Assembly: GCF_017876625.1 (NCBI RefSeq)
Contig: NZ_JAGIOH010000001.1
Coordinates: forward strand, 4,547,501 to 4,611,500
Origin: Streptomyces syringium
GTDB taxonomy: Bacteria > Actinomycetota > Actinomycetes > Streptomycetales > Streptomycetaceae
Length of the DNA: 64,000 bases
Direction: 5' to 3'
Made by a program: the position numbers and the translations under genes. Below are positions 23,891 through 31,662 of this stretch, piece by piece. Every line of letters begins with the position of its first letter. Position 1 is the first letter of the stretch. The notes under the pieces were generated by a model. The model worked only from the letters and a program-made list of their open reading frames with translations. It did no database searches and was not told the origin of the DNA.

Positions 23891-24367
23891 GGCGGCAAGA
23901 CAGGCCGTGGCAACTCCCACCGTTCCGGCCGGAGTTAGCGGAATCGATACGCCCGGCCCCTCGGCGTGCCACGCTGGCGCTGACGCATATGCCCACGCGC
24001 CACCGACCTGGGGAGGGGCTCGATGGGGCCAGCGGGCCGCACGGCCACCACGTGGCACCCCGGTGCCCGTCGTGGCGCCTGTCGTGGTGTCAGCCGGCGC
24101 GACGGCCATGACAAGGGCCCCGGCGGCCTTTCGGACCGCCGGGGCCCCACCTCCCCGTGCTCCCCCGCGGCGACCCGGAGCCCCGAGCTCCCAGGGTGCG
24201 CCTCGCGGACCTTCTTCCCCGAGCGGTCCGCGCCCAGATCGATGTCTCCCCTGGGGGCGGGCGGCCAATCCTGCTGCATGGTCACTCGAACGAGGGGTGT
24301 TGCGCGCGAAAGCGGTTCGTTCGAATGCAAGTTCTATAAAGTAGGGCTGCTCGGGGGAGAAGTGGGG
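23891..24367. other. Intergenic region upstream of alpha/beta hydrolase
   Basis: This stretch shows no gene I can defend. It holds a strong hairpin at 24115-24147, inverted TCGAACGA/TCGTTCGA motifs near 24284-24325, and an unusually A/T-rich TATAAAG at about 24333-24340 that could be the -10 of the hydrolase promoter. A minus-strand frame from about 24282 (MQQDWPPAPRGDIDLG) has coding-like third positions up to the hairpin but no recognised homology. Confidence 0.4.
24115..24147 (-). terminator. Strong 12-bp hairpin in the dmdR1-hydrolase gap
   Basis: GGGCCCCGGCGG and its exact complement flank a 9-nt loop. Read on the minus strand it is followed by TTGTC, as expected of a terminator for a short minus-strand transcript starting near the hydrolase promoter. 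No clear gene is terminated by it. Confidence 0.5.
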
Positions 24368-25249
24368 GTGCCAGAACTCATGGTGCGGCGTATCGACGTG
24401 AGCGGAAGCGGCGGAGTGCGGCTGGCGGCCTGGGAGTTCGCCGACCCCCCGAAGGCCGGCGGTCCGTTCGCCGGCGGCGGCCCGAGCGGCGTTCTGCTGC
24501 TCCACGGGCTGATGGGCCGCGCCTCCCACTGGGCGGCGACCGCCCGCTGGCTCTCCACGCGCCACCGCGCGGTCGCCCTCGACCAGCGGGGGCACGGGCG
24601 CAGCGAGAAGCCCGCCGACGGCCCGTACACCCGCGAGGCCTATGTGGCCGACGCGGAGGCGGCCGTCGAGGAGCTGGGGCTGGGTCCCGTCACCCTCGTC
24701 GGGCACGCCATGGGCGCCCTGACGGCCTGGCAGCTGGCCGCCCGCCGCCCCGACCTCGTCCGCGCCCTGGTCGTCTGCGACATGCGGGCCTCCGCGCTCG
24801 GCGCGGCGACGCAGCGGGAGTGGGGGGAGTGGTTCAGGTCCTGGCCGGTGCCGTTCGCCACGCTCGCGGACGTACGGAAGTGGTTCGGCGAGGACGACCC
24901 CACGCTGGAGCGGCCCAACCCGGCCCGCGGCGACTTCTACGCCGAGGTGGCGGCCGAGCGCGCGGACGGCTGGCGTCCGCTGTTCTCCCGCCGCCAGATG
25001 CTGCTGGCCCGGGAGACCTACGTCCATGACGCGCACTGGGAGGAGCTGGCCCTCGTCGAGTGCCCGGCCCTCGTCGTGCGCGGTCTCGACGGCGAGCTGG
25101 GCCGCGCCGAGGCCCAGGAGATGGTCCGCGTCCTGCCGCGCGGCGTCTATGCCGAGGTGCCGGACGCGGGTCACCTCGTCCACTACGACCAGCCCGACGG
25201 CTGGCGCCGCGTGGTCGAGCCGTTCCTCGCCTCGGTCCTGCCGGTCTGA
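24368..25249 (+). CDS. Alpha/beta hydrolase
   Basis: A 293-residue alpha/beta-fold hydrolase. Strand 3-4 and the oxyanion region read GVLLLHGLMGRASHWAATARWL and VALDQRGHGRSEKPADG. The nucleophile elbow reads LVGHAMGALTAWQLA, where the usual Ser of GxSxG is replaced by Ala (GHAMG). The acid and His regions are LVVRGLDGELG and VPDAGHLVHYDQP. The Ala at the nucleophile position suggests a non-hydrolytic role, as in some dioxygenase or lyase-type members, or loss of activity. GTG 24368 and ATG 24380 are both plausible starts. Confidence 0.88.
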   Translation: MPELMVRRIDVSGSGGVRLAAWEFADPPKAGGPFAGGGPSGVLLLHGLMGRASHWAATARWLSTRHRAVALDQRGHGRSEKPADGPYTREAYVADAEAAVEELGLGPVTLVGHAMGALTAWQLAARRPDLVRALVVCDMRASALGAATQREWGEWFRSWPVPFATLADVRKWFGEDDPTLERPNPARGDFYAEVAAERADGWRPLFSRRQMLLARETYVHDAHWEELALVECPALVVRGLDGELGRAEAQEMVRVLPRGVYAEVPDAGHLVHYDQPDGWRRVVEPFLASVLPV

Positions 25250-25323
25250 CCGCAGGCGGCCGGCGCCTCCTCCCGGTCACCGCCCCCGCCGTCCCGCGGC
25301 GGATCGGCATGGCCCGAATTAAT

Positions 25324-25337
25324 TCAACGACCGTTGA
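25324..25337. promoter_or_regulatory. Palindromic operator overlapping the -35 of the monooxygenase gene
   Basis: TCAACG-AC-CGTTGA is an exact 6-bp inverted repeat with a 2-bp spacer. It overlaps a consensus -35 TTGACA at 25334-25339, 51 bp before the ATG. TetR- or MarR-type repressors bind such sites. No regulator gene is adjacent, so the cognate protein is unknown. Confidence 0.55.
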
Positions 25338-25389
25338 CATAACCCCGGACCGGGTGTGCACTGGAAGGACCGAGACACCTGGAGTTGCC

Positions 25390-26898
25390 ATGACTTCTCG
25401 TACCGATCCCACCGCCGACGTCCTCGTCATCGGCGCCGGACCCACTGGACTTCTGCTGGCCGGCGATCTCGCCGCCGCCGGGGTGCGGGTCGTGCTGCTG
25501 GAGCGCCGGGCGCGGGAGTCGAACCTCACCCGGGCCTTCGCCGTCCACGCGCGGACCCTGGAGATGCTGGACATGCGCTCGGTCGCCGAGCAGCTGCTCG
25601 CCACCGGTGTGCTCGTCTCCTCCGCGCGGCTCTTCGGCAAGGCCAGGCTCGACCTGTCCGGACTGCCGAGCCGCTTCCCCGGTGTCCTCATCACCCCGCA
25701 GTACGAGACCGAGCGGGTCCTGGAGGAGCGGGCCGTCAAGCTCGGTGCCGAGATCCGGCGCGGCACCGAGGTCCTCGGCCTGCGGCAGGACGCGGACGGT
25801 GTCGACGTGGACGTCCGGACGGACACCACCGACGAGCCCTCCGGCGACGCCTCCGGCAGCGGCGGGACGGCGACCCTCCGCGCCCGCTATGTCGTCGGAG
25901 CGGACGGGGTGCGCAGCACCGTGCGACAGGCGCTCGGCATCCCCTTCCCCGGCAAGTCCGTCCTGCGGTCCATCATGCTCGGCGACGTGCGCCTCGCCGC
26001 CCCTCCCCGCGAGATGCCCGTCTTCGGCAACGTCGCCGAGGGCATCTGCCTCATCCTCCCCTTCGGTGACGGCTGGTACCGCATCATCGCCTGGGAGCGC
26101 CACAGCGACGTGCCCGCCGACGCGCCCGTCGAGCTGGAGGACCTGCGGGCCATCACCCGGGCCGCGTTCGGTACGGACTTCGGGGCCCACGACGCCCGCT
26201 GGACCTCGCGCTTCCACAGCGACGAACGCCAGGCGCCGCGCTACCGCGACGGCCGGGTCTTCCTCGCGGGCGACGCCGCGCACGTCCACTCGCCCGCCGG
26301 CGGCATGGGGATGAACGCGGGCCTGCAGGACGCCGCCAACCTCGGCTGGAAGCTCGCCGCCGTGCTGGCCGGGCGCGCCGACGACGCCCTCCTCGACACC
26401 TACCACGACGAGCGGCACCCGGTGGGCGCCCTCGTCGTGCGCCTCAGCGGAGCCCTCCTGCGGGTGGCGGTGGCCGATTCGACCGTCGTGCGGGGGCTGC
26501 GGCGGGGCGCGGCCGCCGTCCTCCGGTACGTGCCGCGGATGACCCGCCGTCCCGCGCTGCTCGTCTCCGGCCTCGGCATCCGCTACCCCGCGCCGCCCGG
26601 CGCCCACTCCCTCACCGGGAGCCGCGCCCCCGACCTGCCCCTGGTCGAGGTCCCCGACGGCCCCACGCGTCTCTACGAGGCGCTGCGCGCGGGCCGTTAC
26701 GTCCAGGTCCTGCCGCGCGGTGCGGCTCCCGGGGATCCGGTGGCGGAGCGCGAGAGGGACGTCATCACCGTCACGCGCGCCGACGCGCGGCAGCAGAGCC
26801 TGCTGGTGCGGCCCGACGGATACGTGGCCTGGGCTTCCGACGACGGCGCCACCGGGGCCGTGCCGCCGCCCGGTGCCGTCCCGCCGTCCCGGGTGTGA
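25390..26898 (+). CDS. FAD-dependent aromatic monooxygenase (PheA/TfdB-type)
   Basis: A 502-residue flavoprotein monooxygenase. The N-terminal FAD dinucleotide loop is DVLVIGAGPTGLLLAGDLAAAG. The ARYVVGADGVRSTVR motif (DG) and GRVFLAGDAAHVHSPAGGMGMNAGLQDAANLGWKLA (GD motif) are characteristic of the class A hydroxylases acting on phenols and polyketides. The C-terminal region has a thioredoxin-like fold without active cysteines, as in PgaE/RdmE-type enzymes. It uses NAD(P)H and O2 in the cytosol. The substrate is unknown. It is monocistronic with a palindromic operator at its -35 region, suggesting induction by its substrate. Confidence 0.9.
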   Translation: MTSRTDPTADVLVIGAGPTGLLLAGDLAAAGVRVVLLERRARESNLTRAFAVHARTLEMLDMRSVAEQLLATGVLVSSARLFGKARLDLSGLPSRFPGVLITPQYETERVLEERAVKLGAEIRRGTEVLGLRQDADGVDVDVRTDTTDEPSGDASGSGGTATLRARYVVGADGVRSTVRQALGIPFPGKSVLRSIMLGDVRLAAPPREMPVFGNVAEGICLILPFGDGWYRIIAWERHSDVPADAPVELEDLRAITRAAFGTDFGAHDARWTSRFHSDERQAPRYRDGRVFLAGDAAHVHSPAGGMGMNAGLQDAANLGWKLAAVLAGRADDALLDTYHDERHPVGALVVRLSGALLRVAVADSTVVRGLRRGAAAVLRYVPRMTRRPALLVSGLGIRYPAPPGAHSLTGSRAPDLPLVEVPDGPTRLYEALRAGRYVQVLPRGAAPGDPVAERERDVITVTRADARQQSLLVRPDGYVAWASDDGATGAVPPPGAVPPSRV

Positions 26899-26922
26899 GA
26901 CGGGGGTACACACCCGGGACGG
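26884..26922 (+). terminator. Terminator overlapping the monooxygenase stop codon
   Basis: A perfect 14-bp inverted repeat (CCGTCCCGGGTGTG) whose left arm contains the last codons and reaches into the TGA at 26896-26898; the loop is 11 nt. Confidence 0.75.
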
Positions 26923-26944
26923 CCCCTTCCCCCTGCGGCGGCAG

Positions 26945-27072
26945 GCGCCTCTCGCCTGGCCGGCGGATCTTCGGCCGGCCAGGCTTCCGGCCCCCGCGGC
27001 GGGCAGGCGCCTGCGGGCGCGTCCTCAAACTCCCCCAGCTACCGCTGGGAGGTGCCCCCCCAGCGGGCTTGA
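26945..27072 (-). repeat. Dispersed terminator-associated repeat, copy B (inverted, interrupted)
   Basis: Reverse complement of the family. The 30 nt at 26945-26974 are identical, inverted, to 58201-58230 of copy D. Between the CAAGCCCG end and the TTGAGGACGCGCCCG core there is an additional hairpin-forming segment of about 35 nt not present in copies A or D. With the rest of the gap up to 27200, no gene is seen. Confidence 0.65.
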
Positions 27073-27200
27073 CGTGGCTGAGCCGGCCCGGCTGGCGGCG
27101 GACGCGGTCCGCAAGGGCGTTCGCCTGACGTGCCGGTCACGGCAAGGCCAGCCGTTCGCAGTCGCTACGCCCGCGCGCAGCGAACCGGTCAGCGGTCCGG

Positions 27201-27875
27201 TCAGCGCCCGCGGGCGTCCGCGGTCTCGCGTCCGCACGCGTAGGCGAGCGCGCTGACCAGCTCCTCCGCGTCGGGGAGCCAGCGGTTGGCGGCGGTGGGC
27301 TGGCGGGCCCACTGGACCGCGCCGCGCGCGCCCATCCGGGTCGGCGGCGCGACCACGTAGTCGCCCTCGCCGCGCGCGACCAGGTCGAGGGAGGAGGGCG
27401 GCCAGCCCAGCTTCCGGGCCAGGTCGGCGACCTTCAGGGCGCCGCCGGGCAGGACGAAGAACAGCATCCTGCGGTGCGGGGTGGAGGTGATCGGCCCGAG
27501 CTGGATCTCCATCCGCTCCATGCGGGCGAGCGCCAGGCAGCCGGCGCTCTCGGGGACGTCGAGCGCGTCGAAGGTGCGGCCGGTCGGGAGCAGAACCGAG
27601 GAGTTGGGCTGTTTCGCCCACATCCGGCGCGCGGCGACCGCGCTGCCGGTGGCCTGGGTGGCCCAGTCGGGACGGGCCGGATGCGCGCCGGGCGACGGGC
27701 AGTCGAGGTCGCCGCACGAGCAGCGTTCCCTGCCCGCGTCGACTTCCAGCCAGGTCCCGGCGAATACGTCCCAGTGCCGCTCTTCCGCGTACCGAACCGC
27801 GGCGTCGAGGACCTGCTCGCCGCGTTGTTGGGGGATAAGCGGGGCTCCTACTCCGATGGTCTTTTCCACGTTCAT
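27201..27875 (-). CDS. Small bifunctional DNA primase/polymerase (prim-pol) domain protein
   Basis: A 224-residue protein with the N-terminal prim-pol-like region AVRYAEERHWDVFAGTWLEVDAGRERCSCGDLDCPSPGAHPARPDW, including the cysteine cluster CxCxxxxC and the PGAHPA turn, and later LLPTGRTFDALDVPESAG, which carries the D-x-D-like acidic pair. Streptomycetes encode several such stand-alone prim-pol proteins without a helicase partner; their role is not established. I chose ATG 27875 with AGGGGAG upstream; ATG 27893 is an alternative. It is divergent from the NsdA-like regulator. Confidence 0.8.
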   Translation of the reverse strand: MNVEKTIGVGAPLIPQQRGEQVLDAAVRYAEERHWDVFAGTWLEVDAGRERCSCGDLDCPSPGAHPARPDWATQATGSAVAARRMWAKQPNSSVLLPTGRTFDALDVPESAGCLALARMERMEIQLGPITSTPHRRMLFFVLPGGALKVADLARKLGWPPSSLDLVARGEGDYVVAPPTRMGARGAVQWARQPTAANRWLPDAEELVSALAYACGRETADARGR

Positions 27876-28219
27876 CACAACTCCCCTTGTCACCAGGGGT
27901 TACGGCTCGGGCACAGCCTCCTCGCCGGACTCCGCCCATGCATATGGGGCGCACGGGAGCATGTACGGGGGCGCAGGCGCGGGTTCGCCGCCGCGAAGGG
28001 GTAGCCACCTGCCTGGCGGTCGCGGACACGGTCGTCATCGCTTCACGTACCGCAGACGTCACCGCGTCATGACCGCAATTGCCGGTCATTACCGGCAAGT
28101 CCCGCATTCTCCGGACACCAGGGGGCAAAGATCACAGGAGAACGCGTTCACAGTTGGCTCAGCTTCTCCGCGCTTCGCGGCAGCCGTCGCGAAGGCATAG
28201 CAGTTTCAGGGGGTACAGC
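27876..28219. promoter_or_regulatory. Divergent promoter region, prim-pol / NsdA-like regulator
   Basis: This 344-bp region has no convincing ORF. A TTGCCGG-N6-CCGGCAA inverted repeat at 28079-28098 sits next to GACCGCAATTGCCGGTC and could be an operator for the regulator gene. No other element is recognised. Confidence 0.4.
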
Positions 28220-29608
28220 ATGGCCGCACGGCCACTCGTGGCGCGGCAGCCGAACGAACGGCTGCAGGCGCTCATTCAGGAAGCAGGCTGTTCCAACGCC
28301 GGTCTGGCACGCCGGGTCAATATGTGCGGCGCCGAGCACGGTCTCGACCTTCGGTACGACAAAACGTCCGTAGCCCGTTGGCTGCGCGGCCAGCAGCCGC
28401 GGGGCCGCGCCCCGGCGATCATCGCCGAGGCGCTCGGCCGCAAGCTGGGCCGCACGGTGACGATCGACGAGATCGGCATGGCCAACGGCAAGAACCTGGC
28501 CTCCGGCGTCGGGCTCCAGTTCTCCCCGACCGTGCTCGGTGCCATCGAGCAGGTCTGTGAGCTGTGGCGCAGTGACGTGGGCCGCCGGGACTTCCTCAGC
28601 GGCACGTCCGTGGCGTCCTCCGCGCTCGTCGAGCCCAGCCGGGACTGGCTGATCACCAGTGCGGACGCGCAGGTCGCGCGCAGTGCGGGCGCCCGGGTCG
28701 GGGTCTCCGACGTCGAGGCCGTACGGGCCACGACCGATGCCCTGGTGGAGCTCGACCACCGGTACGGCAGCGGGCACGTCCGGCCGGTGGTGGTCCACTA
28801 CCTCAACAGCGTCGTCTCGGGGCTGCTGGCCGGTTCGTATCGCGAGGTGGTCGGCCGTGAACTGTTCGCGGCGGTCGCCAGGTTGACAGAGCTGGCCGGA
28901 TACATGGCGGTCGACACCGGCCAGCCGGGCCTCGCCCAGCGCTATTACATCCAGGCCCTGCGGCTGGCCCAGGCCGCCGGGGACCGCGGCTACGGCGGCT
29001 ACGTCCTGGCCGCGAGCATGAGTCACCTCGCCGCGTCGCTGGGCAACCCCAGAGAGATCGCCCAGCTCGCGAAGGCCGCACAGGAGGGGGCGCGGGGGCA
29101 GGTCACCCCGCGGGCCGAGGCGATGTTCTGCGCGGCCGAGGCGCGCGGCCACGCGCTGCTCGGTGACGCGCGGGCCTTCCAGTCCGTCGCGACCCGGGCG
29201 GTGACCTGCCTCGAACAGGCCGAGGGCGACGGGGACTCGGGGGACGACCCGCCGTGGATCCGCCACTTCGACCAGGCCTATCTCGCGGACGAGCTGGCGC
29301 ACTGCCACCGCGACCTCGGCCAGGCCGAGCCGGCCCGCCGTCAGGCCGAGGCGGCCGTCGCCGGTCACCCCGAGGGCCGCGTCCGCCGCCGGGCCATCGG
29401 TCTGTTGCTGCTGGCCACCGCCCACGTCCAGCAGCGCGAGGTGGAAGAGGCCTGCGCCACGGGTACCCGTGCCCTGGAGCTCCTCGGCTCACTGCGTTCG
29501 AACCGGGGCGCGGAGTACCTGGAGGACTTCCAGCAGCGCCTGGCGCCGTACCGGGAGGAGTCCGTGGTGCGGGAGTTCGGGGCCAGGATGGAGGTGCAGG
29601 CGGCCTAG
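28220..29608 (+). CDS. NsdA-like regulator with N-terminal HTH and TPR-like repeats
   Basis: A 462-residue cytosolic protein. The N-terminal 100 residues form a helix-turn-helix of the type RLQALIQEAGCSNAGLARRVNMCGAEHGLDLRYDKTSVARWLRGQQPRGRAPAIIAEALG. The remainder is alpha-helical repeat sequence with TPR character (GQPGLAQRYYIQALRLAQAAGDRGYGG, EVEEACATGTRALELLGSL). The layout matches NsdA, a negative regulator of sporulation and antibiotic production in S. coelicolor, and its several paralogs; which paralog this is cannot be told. It starts at ATG 28220 after a GGGGG tract. Confidence 0.85.
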   Translation: MAARPLVARQPNERLQALIQEAGCSNAGLARRVNMCGAEHGLDLRYDKTSVARWLRGQQPRGRAPAIIAEALGRKLGRTVTIDEIGMANGKNLASGVGLQFSPTVLGAIEQVCELWRSDVGRRDFLSGTSVASSALVEPSRDWLITSADAQVARSAGARVGVSDVEAVRATTDALVELDHRYGSGHVRPVVVHYLNSVVSGLLAGSYREVVGRELFAAVARLTELAGYMAVDTGQPGLAQRYYIQALRLAQAAGDRGYGGYVLAASMSHLAASLGNPREIAQLAKAAQEGARGQVTPRAEAMFCAAEARGHALLGDARAFQSVATRAVTCLEQAEGDGDSGDDPPWIRHFDQAYLADELAHCHRDLGQAEPARRQAEAAVAGHPEGRVRRRAIGLLLLATAHVQQREVEEACATGTRALELLGSLRSNRGAEYLEDFQQRLAPYREESVVREFGARMEVQAA

Positions 29609-29737
29609 GGGACCGCTGCCCGGTCGTACGGGCGCCGCCGATCGGAGGGGAGTCACGACCCATGGCACCGGCACGGGGAGGGCCTGGTGCCGTGGGGACG
29701 TGACCGGCGGGCCCGGCATCGACCTGCGCGGGAGCGG

Positions 29738-30364
29738 TCAGTGGCCGTTGCCCAGCAGGAGCGTCCACCAAGGGCCGCCCTCACCTGCCGCTACGCCCAC
29801 GCCGGCGTGGGCGTAGCGGCAGGTGAGGATGACGTCGCGATGCCGTGGGCTGTGCATCCAGGCGTCGACGGCCTCCCGGGCGGTGGTGTGCCCGGAGCTG
29901 AGGTTCTCCGCGGCGTACCGGGGGTGGTAGCCGGCGGCACGCATGCGGCGGGCCGGGCTGCTGCCGCCCGGTTCGCTGTGGCTGAGGCGGTGCTGCCGGG
30001 CCATGCTGACGCTGTGGCGCTGGGCGGCCCGGTTGAGCGCGCGCCGCAGGCGTACGGGCGGGCAGCCGGCTGCGCGGCGGCGGTCGTTGACGGCCTTGAG
30101 GGTGTGGACACGGGCGGAGGCCACGCGCACGGTCCGGCTGCCGTGGGCCGCGTGGGGCCGGCCGGTGCGCGGCCTGTGGATCCGCGGTGGCGCGGGGCGG
30201 ACGGGCTTGGCGCCGGGGGCCGGGGGCAGTGGCCAGGGCGGCGCCTGGTAGTAGGGGGGCGGGCTCGGTACGGGGGGATCGGCAGGCGTCGACGGGGAGC
30301 CGACGGCCACGGTGGGGAGGACGGCGAGGGCGATCGCTGTCACCGTTGCGATGCGCAGCTTCAC
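29738..30364 (-). CDS. Secreted CAP/SCP-domain protein (YkwD type)
   Basis: A 208-residue exported protein. A signal peptide (VKLRIATVTAIALAVLPTVAVGS) precedes a proline-rich spacer (about residues 25-75) and a C-terminal CAP domain: VNDRRRAAGCPPVRLRRALNRAAQRHSVSMARQHRLSHSE, AENLSSGHTTAREAVDAWMHSPRHRDVIL and GPWWTLLLGNGH. The conserved His/Glu pairs of CAP domains (SHSE, AENL) are present. GTG 30364 has AAGGAG upstream. A perfect 50-bp palindrome lies inside the domain. Function is unknown; bacterial CAP proteins are extracellular and often cell-wall linked. Confidence 0.87.
   Translation of the reverse strand: MKLRIATVTAIALAVLPTVAVGSPSTPADPPVPSPPPYYQAPPWPLPPAPGAKPVRPAPPRIHRPRTGRPHAAHGSRTVRVASARVHTLKAVNDRRRAAGCPPVRLRRALNRAAQRHSVSMARQHRLSHSEPGGSSPARRMRAAGYHPRYAAENLSSGHTTAREAVDAWMHSPRHRDVILTCRYAHAGVGVAAGEGGPWWTLLLGNGH
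29779..29828. repeat. Perfect 50-bp palindrome inside the CAP gene
   Basis: Two 25-bp arms meet without a spacer (centre at 29803/29804, sequence CACGCCGGCGTG at the axis). Because of the symmetry, both strands encode the same peptide LTCRYAHAGVGVAAGE in one frame. The match ends abruptly on both sides. Confidence 0.9.
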
Positions 30365-30595
30365 GTATTTCTCCTTTTCCTTTCTGCCGGCCCAGGCGGG
30401 GGAAAAGTCCTGACGGAATCGGTTGGCGGCGAAGAGTGTGATGATCAAAGAATGCGCATATAGCTGCCGGATCTTTCCCGGCCGTTCGGGAAGCGGGGCG
30501 TTCGGGGGAATTCCGGAGTGTATGGCCCACCCCATACTCCGGGAATGAGAGGCTGACGGAGTTTCCCGTCCTTTCCTCTGTTTGGAGGCTTTTCC

Positions 30596-30820
30596 ATGGC
30601 GTCCTTGATCCGCCGTGCCGCCGTTGTGGCACTGACCGCTCTCATGTTGGGCCTGAGCGGCGGTGCCCTGGCCACCGCTGCTTCCGCGGAACCGTCCAAC
30701 GACGGTCACGAGTGGGGCGAAAGGCATCACCATGGTGGGCCGCCGGTGCACTTCGGGCCGTTCGAGGTTCCCCGCTTCGGCAGCGTGTCCGGCGGTTTCG
30801 CCTGGAACTTGCCGCACTGA
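30596..30820 (+). CDS. Small secreted histidine-rich protein
   Basis: A 74-residue protein with a clear signal peptide (MASLIRRAAVVALTALMLGL ... ATAASAE) and a mature part of about 43 residues, SNDGHEWGERHHHGGPPVHF and then GPFEVPRFGSVSGGFAWNLPH. The mature peptide has six histidines, including HHH, so metal binding is possible, and no cysteines. GGAGG lies 8 nt before the ATG. It stands alone between the CAP gene (divergent) and the exporter genes (convergent), ended by a very strong terminator. No family is recognised. Confidence 0.8.
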   Translation: MASLIRRAAVVALTALMLGLSGGALATAASAEPSNDGHEWGERHHHGGPPVHFGPFEVPRFGSVSGGFAWNLPH

Positions 30821-30830
30821 GAATGCCCTG

Positions 30831-30877
30831 CCGGTAAGTGAGGGGGCCGTCGTCGCGACGGCCCCCTCACTTACCGG
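30831..30877. terminator. 22-bp perfect bidirectional terminator
   Basis: Exact 22-bp arms (beginning CCGGTAAGTGAGGGGGCC) with a 3-nt loop lie between the small secreted gene and the convergent exporter permease. Its placement isolates the polyketide locus from its left neighbour. Confidence 0.9.
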
Positions 30878-30897
30878 CTGCGGAAGGTCTGCCGAGT

Positions 30898-31662
30898 TCA
30901 ACGCTTGAGGGTGGTGGCGGCGGCAATCAGGACCAGCACGACGCAGAGCAGAATGAGGAAAGCGTCCCGAATGAAGATTCCGGTGACACCGGAGTGGTCG
31001 GCGGCTTCACCGGCCGCCTGCACCGCGTAGGTCATCGGCATCAGCTTGGCGGCGGCCGCCAGCGCCCCCTGCATGTCCTCGCGCGGGACGAAAAGCCCGC
31101 ACACCAGGAACTGGGGCAGGACTCCGGCGGGGAGGAACTGCACGGCCTGGAATTCGTTGCGGGCGAAGGCGCTGACGAGCAGCCCCAGGGCCAGGCCCAG
31201 CAGGGCGCCCAGCATGGCGATGATCATGAGCAGATACGGTGGGCCCTCGATGTCCAGGCCCAGCGGCCCGATGGACAGCAGCGTCGACAGAACGGCCTGC
31301 AGCAGAGCCAGCAGGGCGAACGCGAGGCTGTAGCCGAGGATGAGGTCCAGGCGTCGCACCGGCATCGTCAGCAGGCGCTCCGCGGTGCCCGAGGTGCGCT
31401 CCCTCAGCGTGGAAACGGACGCGACCAGGTACATGACGATGACCGGGAAGATGCCGAAGACCCGGGGGCCGACCCGCTCGAAGGTGGCTTCCGCGTCGTC
31501 GAACATCAGCTTGAGCAGCAGCATGAGCATGCAGGGGATGCCGAGCAGCAGGGCGGTGCTCCCGCGGTCGCGGGCGATCTGCTGGAGCACGCGCACCGCG
31601 GTGGCGAGGGTGATGGTCGGCGAGAACGGCAACCGCTCGGTCAGTCGCGCGGTGGCACTCAC
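30898..31662 (-). CDS. ABC-2 type exporter permease
   Basis: A 254-residue integral membrane protein with six hydrophobic segments (e.g. STALLLGIPCMLMLLLKLMF, IFPVIVMYLVASVSTL, LAFALLALLQAVLSTLL, LLMIIAMLGALLGLALGLLV, FLVCGLFVP, FLILLCVVLVLIAAATTL) and the ERTSGTAERLLTMPVRRLDLILGY loop typical of DrrB/ABC-2 permeases. GTG 31662 overlaps the ATPase stop by 4 bp. With the ATPase it forms an exporter divergent from the PKS, plausibly for the polyketide product or self-protection. Confidence 0.9.
   Translation of the reverse strand: MSATARLTERLPFSPTITLATAVRVLQQIARDRGSTALLLGIPCMLMLLLKLMFDDAEATFERVGPRVFGIFPVIVMYLVASVSTLRERTSGTAERLLTMPVRRLDLILGYSLAFALLALLQAVLSTLLSIGPLGLDIEGPPYLLMIIAMLGALLGLALGLLVSAFARNEFQAVQFLPAGVLPQFLVCGLFVPREDMQGALAAAAKLMPMTYAVQAAGEAADHSGVTGIFIRDAFLILLCVVLVLIAAATTLKR

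Noticed and set aside
24023..24367. N-terminal extension of the alpha/beta hydrolase
   Set aside because: It runs through a strong hairpin and the likely promoter, and contributes no fold elements.
29687..30463. Plus-strand frame opposite the CAP gene encoding LTCRYAHAGVGVAAGE
   Set aside because: The shared peptide is a consequence of the 50-bp palindrome; the rest of the frame is Arg/Gly-rich with no signal peptide or domain.
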